This document shows, piece by piece, positions 1-11,900 of a stretch of DNA of 14,816 nucleotides. Both the position numbers and the translations under genes were made by a program. Each line of letters starts with the position of its first letter. Position 1 is the stretch's first letter. The stretch is from contig NW_003121914.1 in assembly GCF_000003605.2 (NCBI RefSeq), positions 5,092 through 19,907 on the forward strand. Reading direction: 5' to 3'. The notes under the pieces were generated by a model that saw nothing but the letters and a program-made list of their open reading frames with translations, made no database searches and had not been told where the DNA came from. The stretch is from Saccoglossus kowalevskii. Taxonomy: Eukaryota; Hemichordata; Enteropneusta; Harrimaniidae.

Positions 1-963
1 GTACTTGAGATATTGATGGAAAAGCTGAAAACTAATTATGCAAATCAGAAAATGAACAGATTTGAGTGTAAAACTAATAAGGTCTGCACAATGTAACAGA
101 CCATCTATGTACCAAGTTTCATTGGAATGTGATCAGAACCAAAAAATTATGAATTATTATGCTAATTAGGGAAATATGAACAAATTTTAACCAAACTCAT
201 CAGATTTGTACATTGTCCTAGAGCATCTTTGTACCAAGTTACATTGATATGGAATAATTAGTACTTTAGATATCAGTGTGAAAGCTTAAAGTTTATTAAT
301 TATGCAAATTAGGTAATTAATATGCACAATTATTTACCCCAAAACTAATCAGGTCTCTGTATAGTCCTAGAGTATCTATGTACAAAGTTTCATTGAGATA
401 TCAGTGGAAAAGCCAAAAAATAACTAATTATGCAAATATTTATCCCAAAACAATCAATCTCTGTATAGTCCATGAGTATCTGTACCATGTTTTATTGAAA
501 TGTAATGCTTACTACTTAAAATATCAAAAGCTGAAAATTAAATTATGCAAATTAGGTAATCAATATGTACTGATATTACCCTAAAAACTACCAGGTTTAA
601 TTGTGCAGTGTCCTATGACATCTATGTACCAAGTTCCATTGAAATGTGATGATTAGTAGTTGAAATATCAGTGGAAAAGCCAGAAATTTATTAATTTTCA
701 TGCAAATTAGGTAATTAATATGCACAGATTTTCACCCAAAACTAATCAAAACCTGGCATTAGTTCAGAGCATCTATGTGCCAAGTTTCATCAAAATTCAA
801 TGAGTGGTTCTTTAGATATCAGTGGAAAAGGTCATGGAACAGCAAAAAATTAGCTAATTATCATGCAAATAAGATAATTAATATGCATGGATTTCTACCA
901 AAACCTAATCAAATCTGCGCATTGGCGAAGAGCATCTATGCACCAAGTTTCATCAAAAATTGA
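1..963 (+). repeat. Diverged tandem array, about seven units of 104-163 bp
   Basis: The core ATCTATGTACCAAGTTTCAT recurs with variation at about 103, 225, 374, 478, 620, 771 and 934. A second core, TTATGCAAATTAGGTAATTA, lies between successive copies, and GATATCAGTGGAAAAGC a little before it. Spacing varies from 104 to 163 nt, so the units carry indels and the array is old. Short ORFs here arise from the repeats and look non-coding. The array starts outside the window on the left. Confidence 0.85.
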
Positions 964-1904
964 TCATAAAATACAGAAAGAAGCCAATTACTAAACAGAA
1001 TCCTTCTGTTCAGAACTAATTGTTAGGTACAGGTAACAACTATTCTTTATGTACAACATAATGGAGGTGATACTGCTTGTTCTGGAATGTTTATATGCTG
1101 CAGAGGTAAATGATAGCATGGTTGTTACACTCATCAAAGACAAAATTATCTCAATCGGATTAAAAACACACTAGCACTTGACTTTCCCTTACAGTAAATA
1201 GAACAACTCGCTAAACTATAAACATTAATAGGCAATTGAGTGGTGCCATTGGTCATGCAAAGTGAAGACACATTAAGTAAAATAATGTGTGATTTCATTT
1301 TGAACTGAAGTATCAATGTAAGCTATGATTTAATAGGTTGAAAAATAAAGATGAACAGGCATGGCTTGATTGGTCTGCACATTACCACCAGCAAGTGATC
1401 AAACTTTAGTCAGTTACAAATATTATTTTAAAGTACAAACATGTAGACTACAAGGCTGGATGTGAATGCTAGTGAGGTCACTCACTTGGTGATCTTAGGT
1501 CACTTTTTGTGGATAGTATTATTTTACACAAAAAGTCTGCATAAGTCGCAGGATGGTCAAGATATACTTGGCATAACTTGTCAACTGTACTTGGAAAGCG
1601 AGCATCCTTTCACATTGGATGCTCACTAAGCAGAGAATCAAAACAGTGTCTCAAAGGGTTCTCCCCAGACTAGTAGATTGGTACCACTGCTACAACAGAG
1701 TCACTCTTTTTTTTCTCTCAAATTTTTTATTTTTCTATTTTTAACTTTCAACATTTAAATTTATTGTATCATGAACCATATCTCAATTAAGGATACGTTT
1801 ATCAATAAAGATTATTATTATTATTATTACTTATTCATTTTTCATCTAGTTTACCCATACCATGTACCTCTGTACTCAGTATTGATATTCGCATTCAATA
1901 TAAC
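964..1904. other. Unassigned flank with a retroelement-like 3' tail
   Basis: No gene is visible. At 1600-1624 an 8-bp perfect hairpin (GAGCATCC / GGATGCTC, 9-nt loop) stands alone. At 1804-1829 AATAAAG runs directly into a short (ATT)n tract after T-rich sequence from 1707. This is how many non-LTR retrotransposons and their derived SINEs end, but no upstream body of such an element is recognisable. At 1864-1918 GTACCTCTG and CAGAGGTACAT form a small inverted repeat. Confidence 0.5.
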
Positions 1905-2332
1905 ATCAGAGGTACATTACATGGGGTTTGCATCTACGGTGACATGATACCAAGATCCCGTTTCAATTGTGCTCTCGCATAAGCGTTCCAACTCAGAAAA
2001 ATGCGAATGTGCATGCCTGAAGTAACTAGGATACTGGGATGTCCAGGTAGATCAAAACACAGTCCCGGACTACGATCAAAATAGCTGCTCACGATATGAA
2101 GGATTACAATAACTATATTTTCTGTACATTTACGATGTATTACATTTTTTCACTATGAATGTAGTAATACATGTTTTATTGTTTTATTTAATACAAACCG
2201 CCTATGTCATGTCAGAAGGTTGTAGCATTAGTCTCGCCATCTACGAGATGAGACTTGAATGGGATCTTGGCATGATGATGTCACCATACAGTACTGTGCG
2301 CGTTGCAAACCCCAAGTAATGTACATTTGATA
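1905..2332. mobile_element. Foldback (long inverted repeat) element, MITE-like
   Basis: GTACATTACATGGGGTTTGC at 1912-1931 pairs at 19 of 20 positions with 2305-2324. The pairing resumes inside: GGTGACATGATACCAAGATC (from 1938) matches the reverse complement of 2254-2286 with small indels. A 14-18 nt block near 2287-2304 interrupts the right arm. A nested hairpin sits near the middle (2135-2172, ATGTATTAC arms). The outer limits are soft and no clear target duplication is seen. No coding capacity. Confidence 0.75.
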
Positions 2333-2867
2333 ACATTTAATTAGAAGATTTTATGTTTCTACTGAGTGTTACGACTGGAACTGTTGCAGTATTTTGATCT
2401 CTCCCAAACTGCTAAAGCACCCAGTTGTCAAAAACAAAGGTGCTTCTCAATCAGTGCTTTATATTTGGTTGGATGTCAGTGGCATATATTAGAAGTATGC
2501 TTTATATATTGTGTCATAACAGATTTTACTAGTTACCCACTCACATACATATGATCAGCTTTCTGCTTCACTTTAAGACATTGTGTACTCTGATTGGATT
2601 TTGGACATCATGCAATTTCAACAACTTTTACATTAAAAACATAAGTTAATTAAGTGAAGAAAAGAAAAAATAAACTCAAAAGCAAAAAAATAGATCTCAG
2701 TTAAATTGGATTATATTAAAACCCTGATAAAAATAAATAATCTGGTTATGTATATAAATTTTAAAATAAATTCTACATTTTCATAAAAAGTAAACATTAA
2801 TGCTCCACAATTTACAAACTCAGAACATGCATCATTTTAAAATGTTATTTGTGAACATTATTTACAT
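2333..2867 (-). other. Presumed FAAH 3' UTR and flank
   Basis: This AT-rich stretch follows the stop codon. The nearest good poly(A) hexamers on the minus strand are ATTAAA at 2341-2336 (about 530 nt past the stop) and two AATAAA at 2188-2183 and 2180-2175. The latter two lie inside the foldback element. No canonical hexamer was found closer. The transcript end is therefore uncertain. Confidence 0.4.
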
Positions 2868-2999
2868 TTAAATAACTTTGTTATTGATTGCTTTGACACC
2901 TTCTTCCACTTCCTTCATTAGTTTTAAACAAAGTTCTTCTTGCCATTTTAAAGCGATACACTGCACTCCAACGGGGATTCCCACAGATCCAGTACATGC
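2868..2999 (-). CDS. FAAH: FAAH terminal exon with stop
   Basis: 132 nt, 43 codons plus TAA at 2870-2868. The acceptor is TTCTGTATTACAG. It encodes ACTGSVGIPVGVQCIALKWQ then EELCLKLMKEVEEGVKAINN and three more residues. The match to vertebrate SVGLPVAVQCVALPWQEELC is the strongest in the gene outside the signature exon. The preceding intron is 1704 nt and carries the 67-bp minisatellite. Confidence 0.95.
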   Translation of the reverse strand, partial: ACTGSVGIPVGVQCIALKWQEELCLKLMKEVEEGVKAINNKVI

Positions 3000-5900
3000 C
3001 TGTAATACAGAAGTGGAAGATCCATAGATAATATTGCATCTAATATTGTACGACAAATAAGTCAAACACACACAAAAACGCAATCAGTCAAAAACAACCA
3101 AACAATTTAGCGACACTGTTGTTGTAACATGTACATGTCATATGCTCACTAATATGAGAATGTTTACATAGCAGCCGGTAAGAGAGAGTTAAAAGGAGGT
3201 TAAGGGAGCTGCTAAAAGCAGACCACTCATTTACATAGCGGCTGGTAAAAGAGTTAAGAGGAGGTTAAGGGAGCTGCTGAAAGCATACCACTCATTTACA
3301 TAGCGGCTGGTAAGAGGGAGTTAAGAGGAGGTTAAGGGAGCTGCTAAAAGCAGACCACTCATTTACATAGCGGCTGGTAAAAGAGTTAAGAGGAGGTTAA
3401 GGGAGCTGCTGAAAGCATACCACTCATTTACATAGCGGCTGGTAAGAGAGAGTTAAGAGGAGGTTAAGGGAGCTGCTAAAATTACACAACTCATTTACAT
3501 AGCGGCCGGTAAGAGAGAGTTAAAAGGAGGTTAAGGGAGCTGCTGAAAGCATACCACTCATTTACATAGCGGCTGGTAAGAGGGAGTTAAGAGGAGGTTA
3601 AGGGAGCTGCTAAAAGCACACCACTCATTTACATAGCAGCTGGTAAGAGAGAGTTAAGAGGAGGTTAAGGGAGCTACTAAAAGCATACCACTCATTTACA
3701 TAGCGGCTGGTAAGAGAGAGTTAAGAGAAGGTTAAGGGAGCTGCTGAAAGCACACCACTCATTTACATAGCGGCTATAAGAGGGAGTTAAGAGGAGGTTA
3801 AGGGAGCTGCTAAAAGTACACCACTCATTTACATTGCGGCTGGTAAGAGGGAGTTAAGAGGAGGTTAAGGGAGCTGCTAAAAGCACACCACTCATTTACA
3901 TAGCGGCTGGTAAGAGACAGTTAAGAGAAGGTTAAGGGAGCTGCTAAAAGCATACCACTCATTTACATAGCGGCTGGCACCCCCTAAAAAGAATTAAGTT
4001 TTATACACATAACAGTAGCATTTTCAACTAGTAAATACTGTCAGGAGAACTTGAGATCACCAAATTACTATGTTTCAATTAGGACACACAATTATCTCTG
4101 AATTGACATTAAAAAGGGTGCGCAGAAATAAGCAGTCACAAATAATACAATCACAAAAAACATATTTATCTTATTGGAATACATAGGAGGGCACCATGTT
4201 TACTTTATCTACCAGAATGTACCAATCTGCCCAGACCCATTACAAAGTGAAAAGTAATAAAAGTAGCCAGCTCTTGCATCAACACTCACATTATATCCAG
4301 CCATATTACAGCAAACCAATGCGCTCTAAGCAGGACTTATTTTGAGCATATTTCCGAAAATTCATAGGCATGACTCACAGGTTGAAAACAAAAGTACATA
4401 ACATGGACACTGCTAAAATTGTCCATATTCACAATAAAAGCTCCACATATATATATATATAATAGTTCTGACTGACATATTTGCTTATCACATTACAGCC
4501 ATACTGCATTTAAAAAGTGCATAGTGGCTACAGTCTAGGTATGAAAAAACTAACAAACGAACAAAACAACAATTAATAGAACTTCATCAAAATCTGTAGA
4601 AGAAACCAATTGAGAAAAATACAACACATGAGCAAAAAAAAAGTTCAATCTCTTTGCAAGGTAACTAAAGCTTTTCATGGTTATCAATGTAAAGTCATTT
4701 TACCTCCTTAGCCAGTCTGTCCCATTCATCTTTAACTTCAAACCTGGTTGCTAAGTTATCTTCATCTTCTTGTGTTACCTGGGTAACAGGAACAGTGCCT
4801 GCTGGGATATCTAGTATATTGTAGATTGCAGTTGTACCAGCTAGACCTATTAAAGACACATACTAGTAATTGTACATTACATAGAGTCTCGAAGCCATCA
4901 ATATGTTAGTAGAGTCTTTAATATTCAAAATCATACAAAATAAATTTTTAATCTGAGAAATCGAATTAAAATCCGTAACTTGGTATGCAGTGTCTTATCA
5001 AGTTTGACTGAAATTTGAAAAATCATATCAGTAAAAAAATTTCTAGACACTCAACTATAGATTAAACCATTTTAATGTCAAATTTGCCATTTCAAACAAA
5101 ACAACAATGTATCATGTGTGATGTGAATCACAAGATTGAATTGACCCATGTCCGCATGAGAAAAGATTGATGGCATCTTCAAATGGTTTTGTTTGGACAA
5201 AAATGGTTGCTAGTCAAATAATCCAAAATGAAAAAAAAACTATCCAATGTGCATATATGTAATCATTATCATGAGTTGCTTTGAACAAAATCAGCCAGGG
5301 CATGTTAAACGAACACACACACAGGTCCTTGTTTTAGTACTACATTAGAGGGAGACTAACAATCACTTTAAACTGTAATTTAGTGCAACATTTTTTTCCC
5401 TATTTTTAAGTATTTTTCTTTTATATCATTTTGGACCAATCGGATATAGTTTCATATCTAATACAGGTCTTCTTTGAAAAAAATCTGTGAATAATGAAAC
5501 ATATTTAATTATGTGAATTGTGCCGAAAGTTAAATTTGACGCTCAATGGGAAATTATCTTGTATTAACATTTTGGCAGGTTTTGGGAGGTACATGTACAG
5601 GTTATCCTGATTGTTGAAAGTAGATTTTGAACAATCAATATATTAACTAATTTGAAGTTTGAATGACAAGAAAGGCATATACATTGTAGTTAATATTCAC
5701 ATTAGGACATTTCATGAGATCTTTATTTTTAGTAAAAAGTTGATTGAATAGAGGTTTGTACAGCAACATCAACAACTTACAAAAAAGTTTTGCTGCATAT
5801 TTATTAGAACATGCAGTTATACCAAATCCAGGACCAATAAGTACATCAATATTAGCATCCTTCCATGCACTCACAAACTTAGAGAAATATTCCTGAGAAG

Positions 5901-8900
5901 ACAACAAGTCATTGATGATTTGTGAACACAATTAGTATGGATATGTACAAAACATTAGTCTGGATTGGTGAATGCATGGATAGAGGTTGAATTCAATCTA
6001 TGACAAGCATTAACATTGCACAGTGTGGTTTTATTGATAGTCAATGTATATCTACATCACATATCACTATGGACCTTATCTATTTATATATATCTTTATT
6101 ATCACATACATCTGTCAATATGCATCAACATCTTTGATGGTAGTAAATGTACATAATAACAGCCAAATTTGGCTATAACAAAAGCTAACAAATCATAACA
6201 TAAAATTGCATATAAATCACATTTCCAAAAAAAAATCCATCATCAAACAGTGAACATTAATCTTTTTCCCCACCAGACTTTCTCACCCAAATTATTCAGC
6301 ACTTTTTTCTTAAATTCTTCAATATTTCTGGAAATGAATCCTAATTTGTAAGCCAACAGATAAAACTTGAATCAATTTTTACTTAAAAAATGTAAATATT
6401 TTTGTCCCAATCTTCTGAAAGAAATTGCAGACTATAAACAGGACTATTTTGTGAATTTGTGATGGGAAAAGGGAACAGGTGGTGAAATGGTTAAGCATAA
6501 AGATTAACTCACAGTAAGTTTCTTGTAATCAGACCATATCTGAGAAGTACTTTTATCTCCACTGCAGCATGCCTCATAATAATTTAACATTCGTCTAGAC
6601 TGGAGCAATTTAATAAATGACAATTTAAATTTAACAATATTTATTTTAACACAATCTGTCCACACAAATGATAAATGTATTGGATTGCCTTATAAGAACT
6701 ACCAGACAGACAGCATACATGTACTTACAAATTTATTTAATAATGAGTTGAAACTTTACAATCATACATTTTTGCAGACCAAAAACAAGTTTTTGCTTCT
6801 TGTCATCATGTCAGTTTAAAACCTGCGTCTCACACATTTTTGTTGTTGCAATTTTGCACAACAGTGAACCAGTGAATTGCGTCGCATATGATAGCATGAA
6901 GAAATGTTTGTTTTTTATTTCAGAGAATGCTTTGTTGATCCAAGTAAACTTTTAATTCATGTTTTTAAAAACATTATTTAATAGATGTTCAATGCTTAAC
7001 ATATATCCTGTTTTTGTGATAATGTAAATCTCAACAATATCCCAAGAATGGGAATCAAAATCTTATTTTTGGCTTCTTCATTAGAACACAAATATTATAC
7101 ATCTTGCAAACTAATTTGGTGCATGAAGCCCAAAACTGGGAATGGTTAGGAAAATTAGTTGACCTTTGTTGCTAAGAACTATGAGATGAAACATAACCAC
7201 TTTGGTGTTCCATATTTGTTTCCTAATATGATATAATGCAGATATCTATGGTGTGTATATATGCATAGTGTTATGGAGACACAACAACAGAGATAAATAA
7301 ACCTTACCATGAAAGGCCGGCGTAATCTTCTACTAAATGATGGGTGAATGGAGTATCGTAACTGTGTTGACAAGTGTTTATCAACTGCTTCTCCCTCTCT
7401 GAAATGAGAAATAATGTTAAAAACATCGCCATGGTTGCAGCAAACAAAAACAGTTGAGACAATTTGTAACTTACAGGTGAGAGAGCCAGGCTTTGTTTCC
7501 GTCTGCATGCAAAAGTTCAAATACATGATTTCCAGCTGTATCATCCTCTTCATCATTATTATCACCACTAAGCAATGGGATGTTGAAGGGAATTAACTGC
7601 GAAGGAAAAACACTTACTGATTCAATAAAAACAGGTATCTCAGCAATAACAAAACTAAATTTATATTTGCTATAAAATCCTACCGTATGTCCTCTTGATT
7701 TGAGAGCCTCTACAGCCACAGACACAGCACGTCTACATGCAGGAACAGGGGTGAAGTAACCATCATCGTCATAGTAACCAACTCTCATAACCTTTTGATC
7801 TGAAAATTTCTGAATGAATATAAATATTGTACTTCAATATTTAAGCAATAACTTAGATGAGTCCATATATGGAGTGAATTATGCAATACCAAATGGTAAT
7901 ACCAGACTTGAGGTACGACCAATAGCAGACTAATATACATGTTTGATATTATTGAGATAAAACATGTAAATATCTAACACATGTATCTGTATGGTGTAGT
8001 GCACATTTGAAAAGTAAAATGATCGTCGGAAATGTATTACAATGTTTGACATTTTTGAAACTTGATCATTTTTGAAATGAACATTTGACATTTTTGAAAC
8101 CCGTGCTTGGGCTGGGAAAAGCTTACATTTTTAGCAGTTTAGGCATTTTTGAAACTTGATCATTTTTGAAACTTGATCATTTTTGAAACCCTAAGGATAA
8201 CAGTGGTCAACATCATACAATTTTTAACTATGGCTGGCATATAATAAAACAAGACTTTGGTCTTTGGGTGCCATAATTTTACCTGACAAAATTATATACT
8301 ATGTTTTTAATAATTGTGTTTTATTTTGTGAAAGGTGGCAACAAATAGTTTTGGCACTAAAAGGATAATATAAATTATGAAAGAAGAAAGATAAATAAGA
8401 AAAACATTTTTACAACAAATCCAGTTTTAAGATACACAAACCTTTGCATTGAACGGAATAGGAGGAAGACTACTGTCAAGTCTGAACATCTCAGATGTTA
8501 ACAAAGCTTTCATTGTTAAAACCACACCATCAACATCACGAGCCATTACACCATTGAGTCCAGATACTAAAAGCAAAATATTCAACATGGCTATAAATAC
8601 CAAAGCTTCCAATAGTGAGTTATTGACTTGTACTAGGAATTCCAACCTTGGCTGTTGCTGGAGCTAACTGAAGTGAAATTAAATTGGTGTTGTCCAAATT
8701 ACCATTTAGATTCAAAATCATTTGCATTTGTTTTAGGTGTGTTTAAAAAGAATGGCAGAAACGTCCTTGAAAACCAATAATTTCAAAATACAAATAATAA
8801 TTGTGCATCCAAAACAAAGAAAACAAATTTACCCAAATTGCAATTAATAAAAATGTTCTCAACTTTAATGAAAAAATAATTTAAATATTGATTGAGATAA

Positions 8901-11900
8901 ATTAAAATTTTTCACTTACGACCTTTTTGACCACCAATAACTGACGGTTCTCCTTGTTCACTAAGCAAATACAAAATATATTTTGTTATTACACAAAGCA
9001 TGAAATTCCCTGTTGAAACGGCTAAGTCAGATGACAGTGAAAAATCATGTCAATTTTTGCAGTCAATATTTAAATAACATCATTTTTGATTATCTCTTAA
9101 CCTTTTCACCACAGTTTCCTCTTTTCATCACAAATTCACAAAATAGTCCTGTTTATAAGATTGGGACAAGTATGGCCAAATTTTTTGAATAAAAACTAAA
9201 AATTTACCAAAATTTTGTCTATTGGCTCCAAAATTAGGGTTCATTTTCTGAAATATTCAAGAAATTTAAGAAAAAAGTGCCGAGTCTGGTGGTGAAAAGG
9301 TAAAACCAGAAATGACACTCTATTGAGAAATATTCACTCATATTTAGGAAAAATCTAATTGAAATGATATTAGCAAGATTTTTACTGAAGCCACTCTGCG
9401 TCTAAATTAAGAACTCCAGTAAAAATGTTATTGCTCACGATATGTTAATGATTTCCCCTGACTCTATCAAGGAAATCCTCTGATAATTGTGAAGTTGTTT
9501 ACAGGTTGAACTATAATAATGATATTAAACTGACCTTATCCTGTTTTTTGTTGGTTTCAGGGAACAAATGCCACAAAAGTGTGCCGGGACACGTACGCTT
9601 CCAGCTATGTCGGAACCAATTCCAATCTGTGATCCATGCATACCAATTAGAGCACCTTCACCTCCAGAAGAACCACCGGGACATCGTTCACAATCGTGTG
9701 GATTCAATGTCTCTCCATATACTGGGTTACTACAACTAAAACTGTTAGGGAATATAATGAAGTAACTCAATAGTTATTAAAGGACATAACAAGCAATCTG
9801 TTGATCTCCTCTGTCGTGGTTAAGCAGGTCAGACTATATTCGCATCCTGACTGTTAGTCTGTAGAACATCTGAACTGTACTATAATATGTTCATACAAGT
9901 TTGAAAATATGAGTAAATAAGAACAAAAACAAATGAACATGCCAATGTATACTAAAAATCGGTCAAAGCATGTCTAAGAAAAGATTAAAACAACATGAAA
10001 ACAAGCCATGCATGGCAAAGTCCCCGTTAGTTATCAAATTTAAGATATATAGTTTTGTTTATAGTAATATAGCTGGTATATAACCATGTCAGGAATATGA
10101 TTTTTTAACATTAAAATGATTGACATTTGTATCTGCTCGTCAAACAAGTACTTGTCCATATTGAGAGATATTGCTCTGGAACAGCATTCAAAATCAGCCA
10201 TTTTGAATACATTTATATATATATAACATGATGTATAATGAATATATAAAAATTTAAATATAATAAGTCAAAGCATTTAAGAGGTATGGCTCTAGAAGCC
10301 AATTCATTAAAACAAAATGGTCGCCAGTCCACCATTTTGAATCCAATCTGAAAAATAAAATGACGAGTATCAGGAACCGGTAATGTCTAATGTATGTACC
10401 AAGTTTGAACGAAATCCATCCTTAAATGCTTGATATTTGATGATATTTTAGCACAAAAAAGGCCACCATTTGGCCATTTTGAATAGTATCGTCAAACCAA
10501 TATATCTGTATATCTATGACATGATGTATAATGAATATTTAAAATTTGAACATAATCAGTGAAAGCAAGTCAGAGATATGGCACAAGAACCACATTCATT
10601 AATGCAAAATGCCCGCCAGTCAGCCATTTGCATCAAGGTCCTATAATGTCTAATGTATATACCAAGTTTGAACAAAATCCATCAGAAAACATCTGAGAAA
10701 TGGTTAATATTGATGATTTTTAGCACAAAAATGGCTGCCATTCGGCCATCTGGAATCAGATCGTGAAACAAATTGACGTGCATATGTATAATATCATGTA
10801 TGATGTATGTATGAATTTTGATTGTGCTTGGTCCAGGCATTTCTAAGATACAGGTCCGGACGCACGCACGCACACACACACACGGACACACGGAGGTCAA
10901 AACATAAGTCCCCGTTTTCGGACTGCGTTGGAAAGGGGACTAATAACACCAACATGGCCACCAGTCGGCCATTTTTAATCAATTATGTTCCCAAAATAAA
11001 TTGATGTGCATCAGTAACCTTCCATGAGTAATATCAAAACCAAGTTTGATTGATTTAAATCGGTCCAGGCATGCTTGATAAATTGTTGATGACGTGTTCA
11101 AATGTTGATTTATGGTGGTTTTTTTGGTAAAAATGGTCACCAGTTGGCCATTTTAAATAAAATCACAAAACAAACTGATGTACATCAGTAACCTATCATG
11201 TGTGATCTTCATAGCAAGTTTAATGAAATCACCATAAGTATCCCTGAGTAACAGTTGACATTTTTTTTTTACGAAAATGACTGCAGTTTCATCAAATTCA
11301 AAAATAACAGAAAACAACATTCAGCCACTTATTCTTGCCTTTGGACAAATTTATCTAAATTTGTAAAATAAATATCTCTGAAAAAAGGGCAGAACACTTG
11401 TAATAAAATAATGGCCACCAAATCATGAAACTAAAAGAATAACCTGAATATGAGTGATATCAATGCCATATTCAAATGAATTCAGTCAAGACATGACAGT
11501 ACAGTTGATGACATATTCAAATGTTGATTTATGGTGTCTTTTGGGACAAAAATGGCCACCAATTGGTCAAAAGTCTACCAAATGAATCTCATCATGACTT
11601 GTCTTTGTACCAACTTTGAACAAAATTGGTTTAGGCATATCCAAGAAATGATGATGGAAATGGCCACCAGTCAATCACTTTAATCAGATCTGAAAAGCAA
11701 AACAATATGCATCAAGGTCCAATATTATGTTCAATGAATGTATCAAGTTGGAACAAAATCACAACAAAAACCTGAAAAGTTCAATTTATTTAATGCATTT
11801 TGAACATTAAAATGGCCTTCATTCAGCCACCTTAAACGCAACCATCAAACAAGGTAACAAGACTCAACATAGAAGCTTATCTCCCCCAGAACCCTCAAAT

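Noticed and set aside
378-963. Two 62-68 residue plus-strand frames
   Set aside because: They are translations of the tandem array units with no conserved frame.
3163-3978. CRISPR array
   Set aside because: Units are contiguous 65-67 bp tandem copies with no unique spacers, in an animal intron.
7414-7596. Plus-strand 60-residue frame
   Set aside because: Antisense to the FAAH exon at 7475-7596; no family resemblance.
9717-9736. Alternative acceptors TTTTAG and TTGTAG for the signature exon
   Set aside because: Both keep frame, but they shorten the SFSCSNP segment by two or four residues relative to the vertebrate protein; the upstream CCCTAACAG keeps the length.
9506-9765. Plus-strand open frames opposite the amidase signature exon
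   Set aside because: They are antisense shadows of the strongly conserved minus-strand exon and match no family.
10682-11004. Three short frames around the CGCA/CA microsatellite
   Set aside because: Their composition (VCVCVCACVR-type runs) comes from the microsatellite; no gene.
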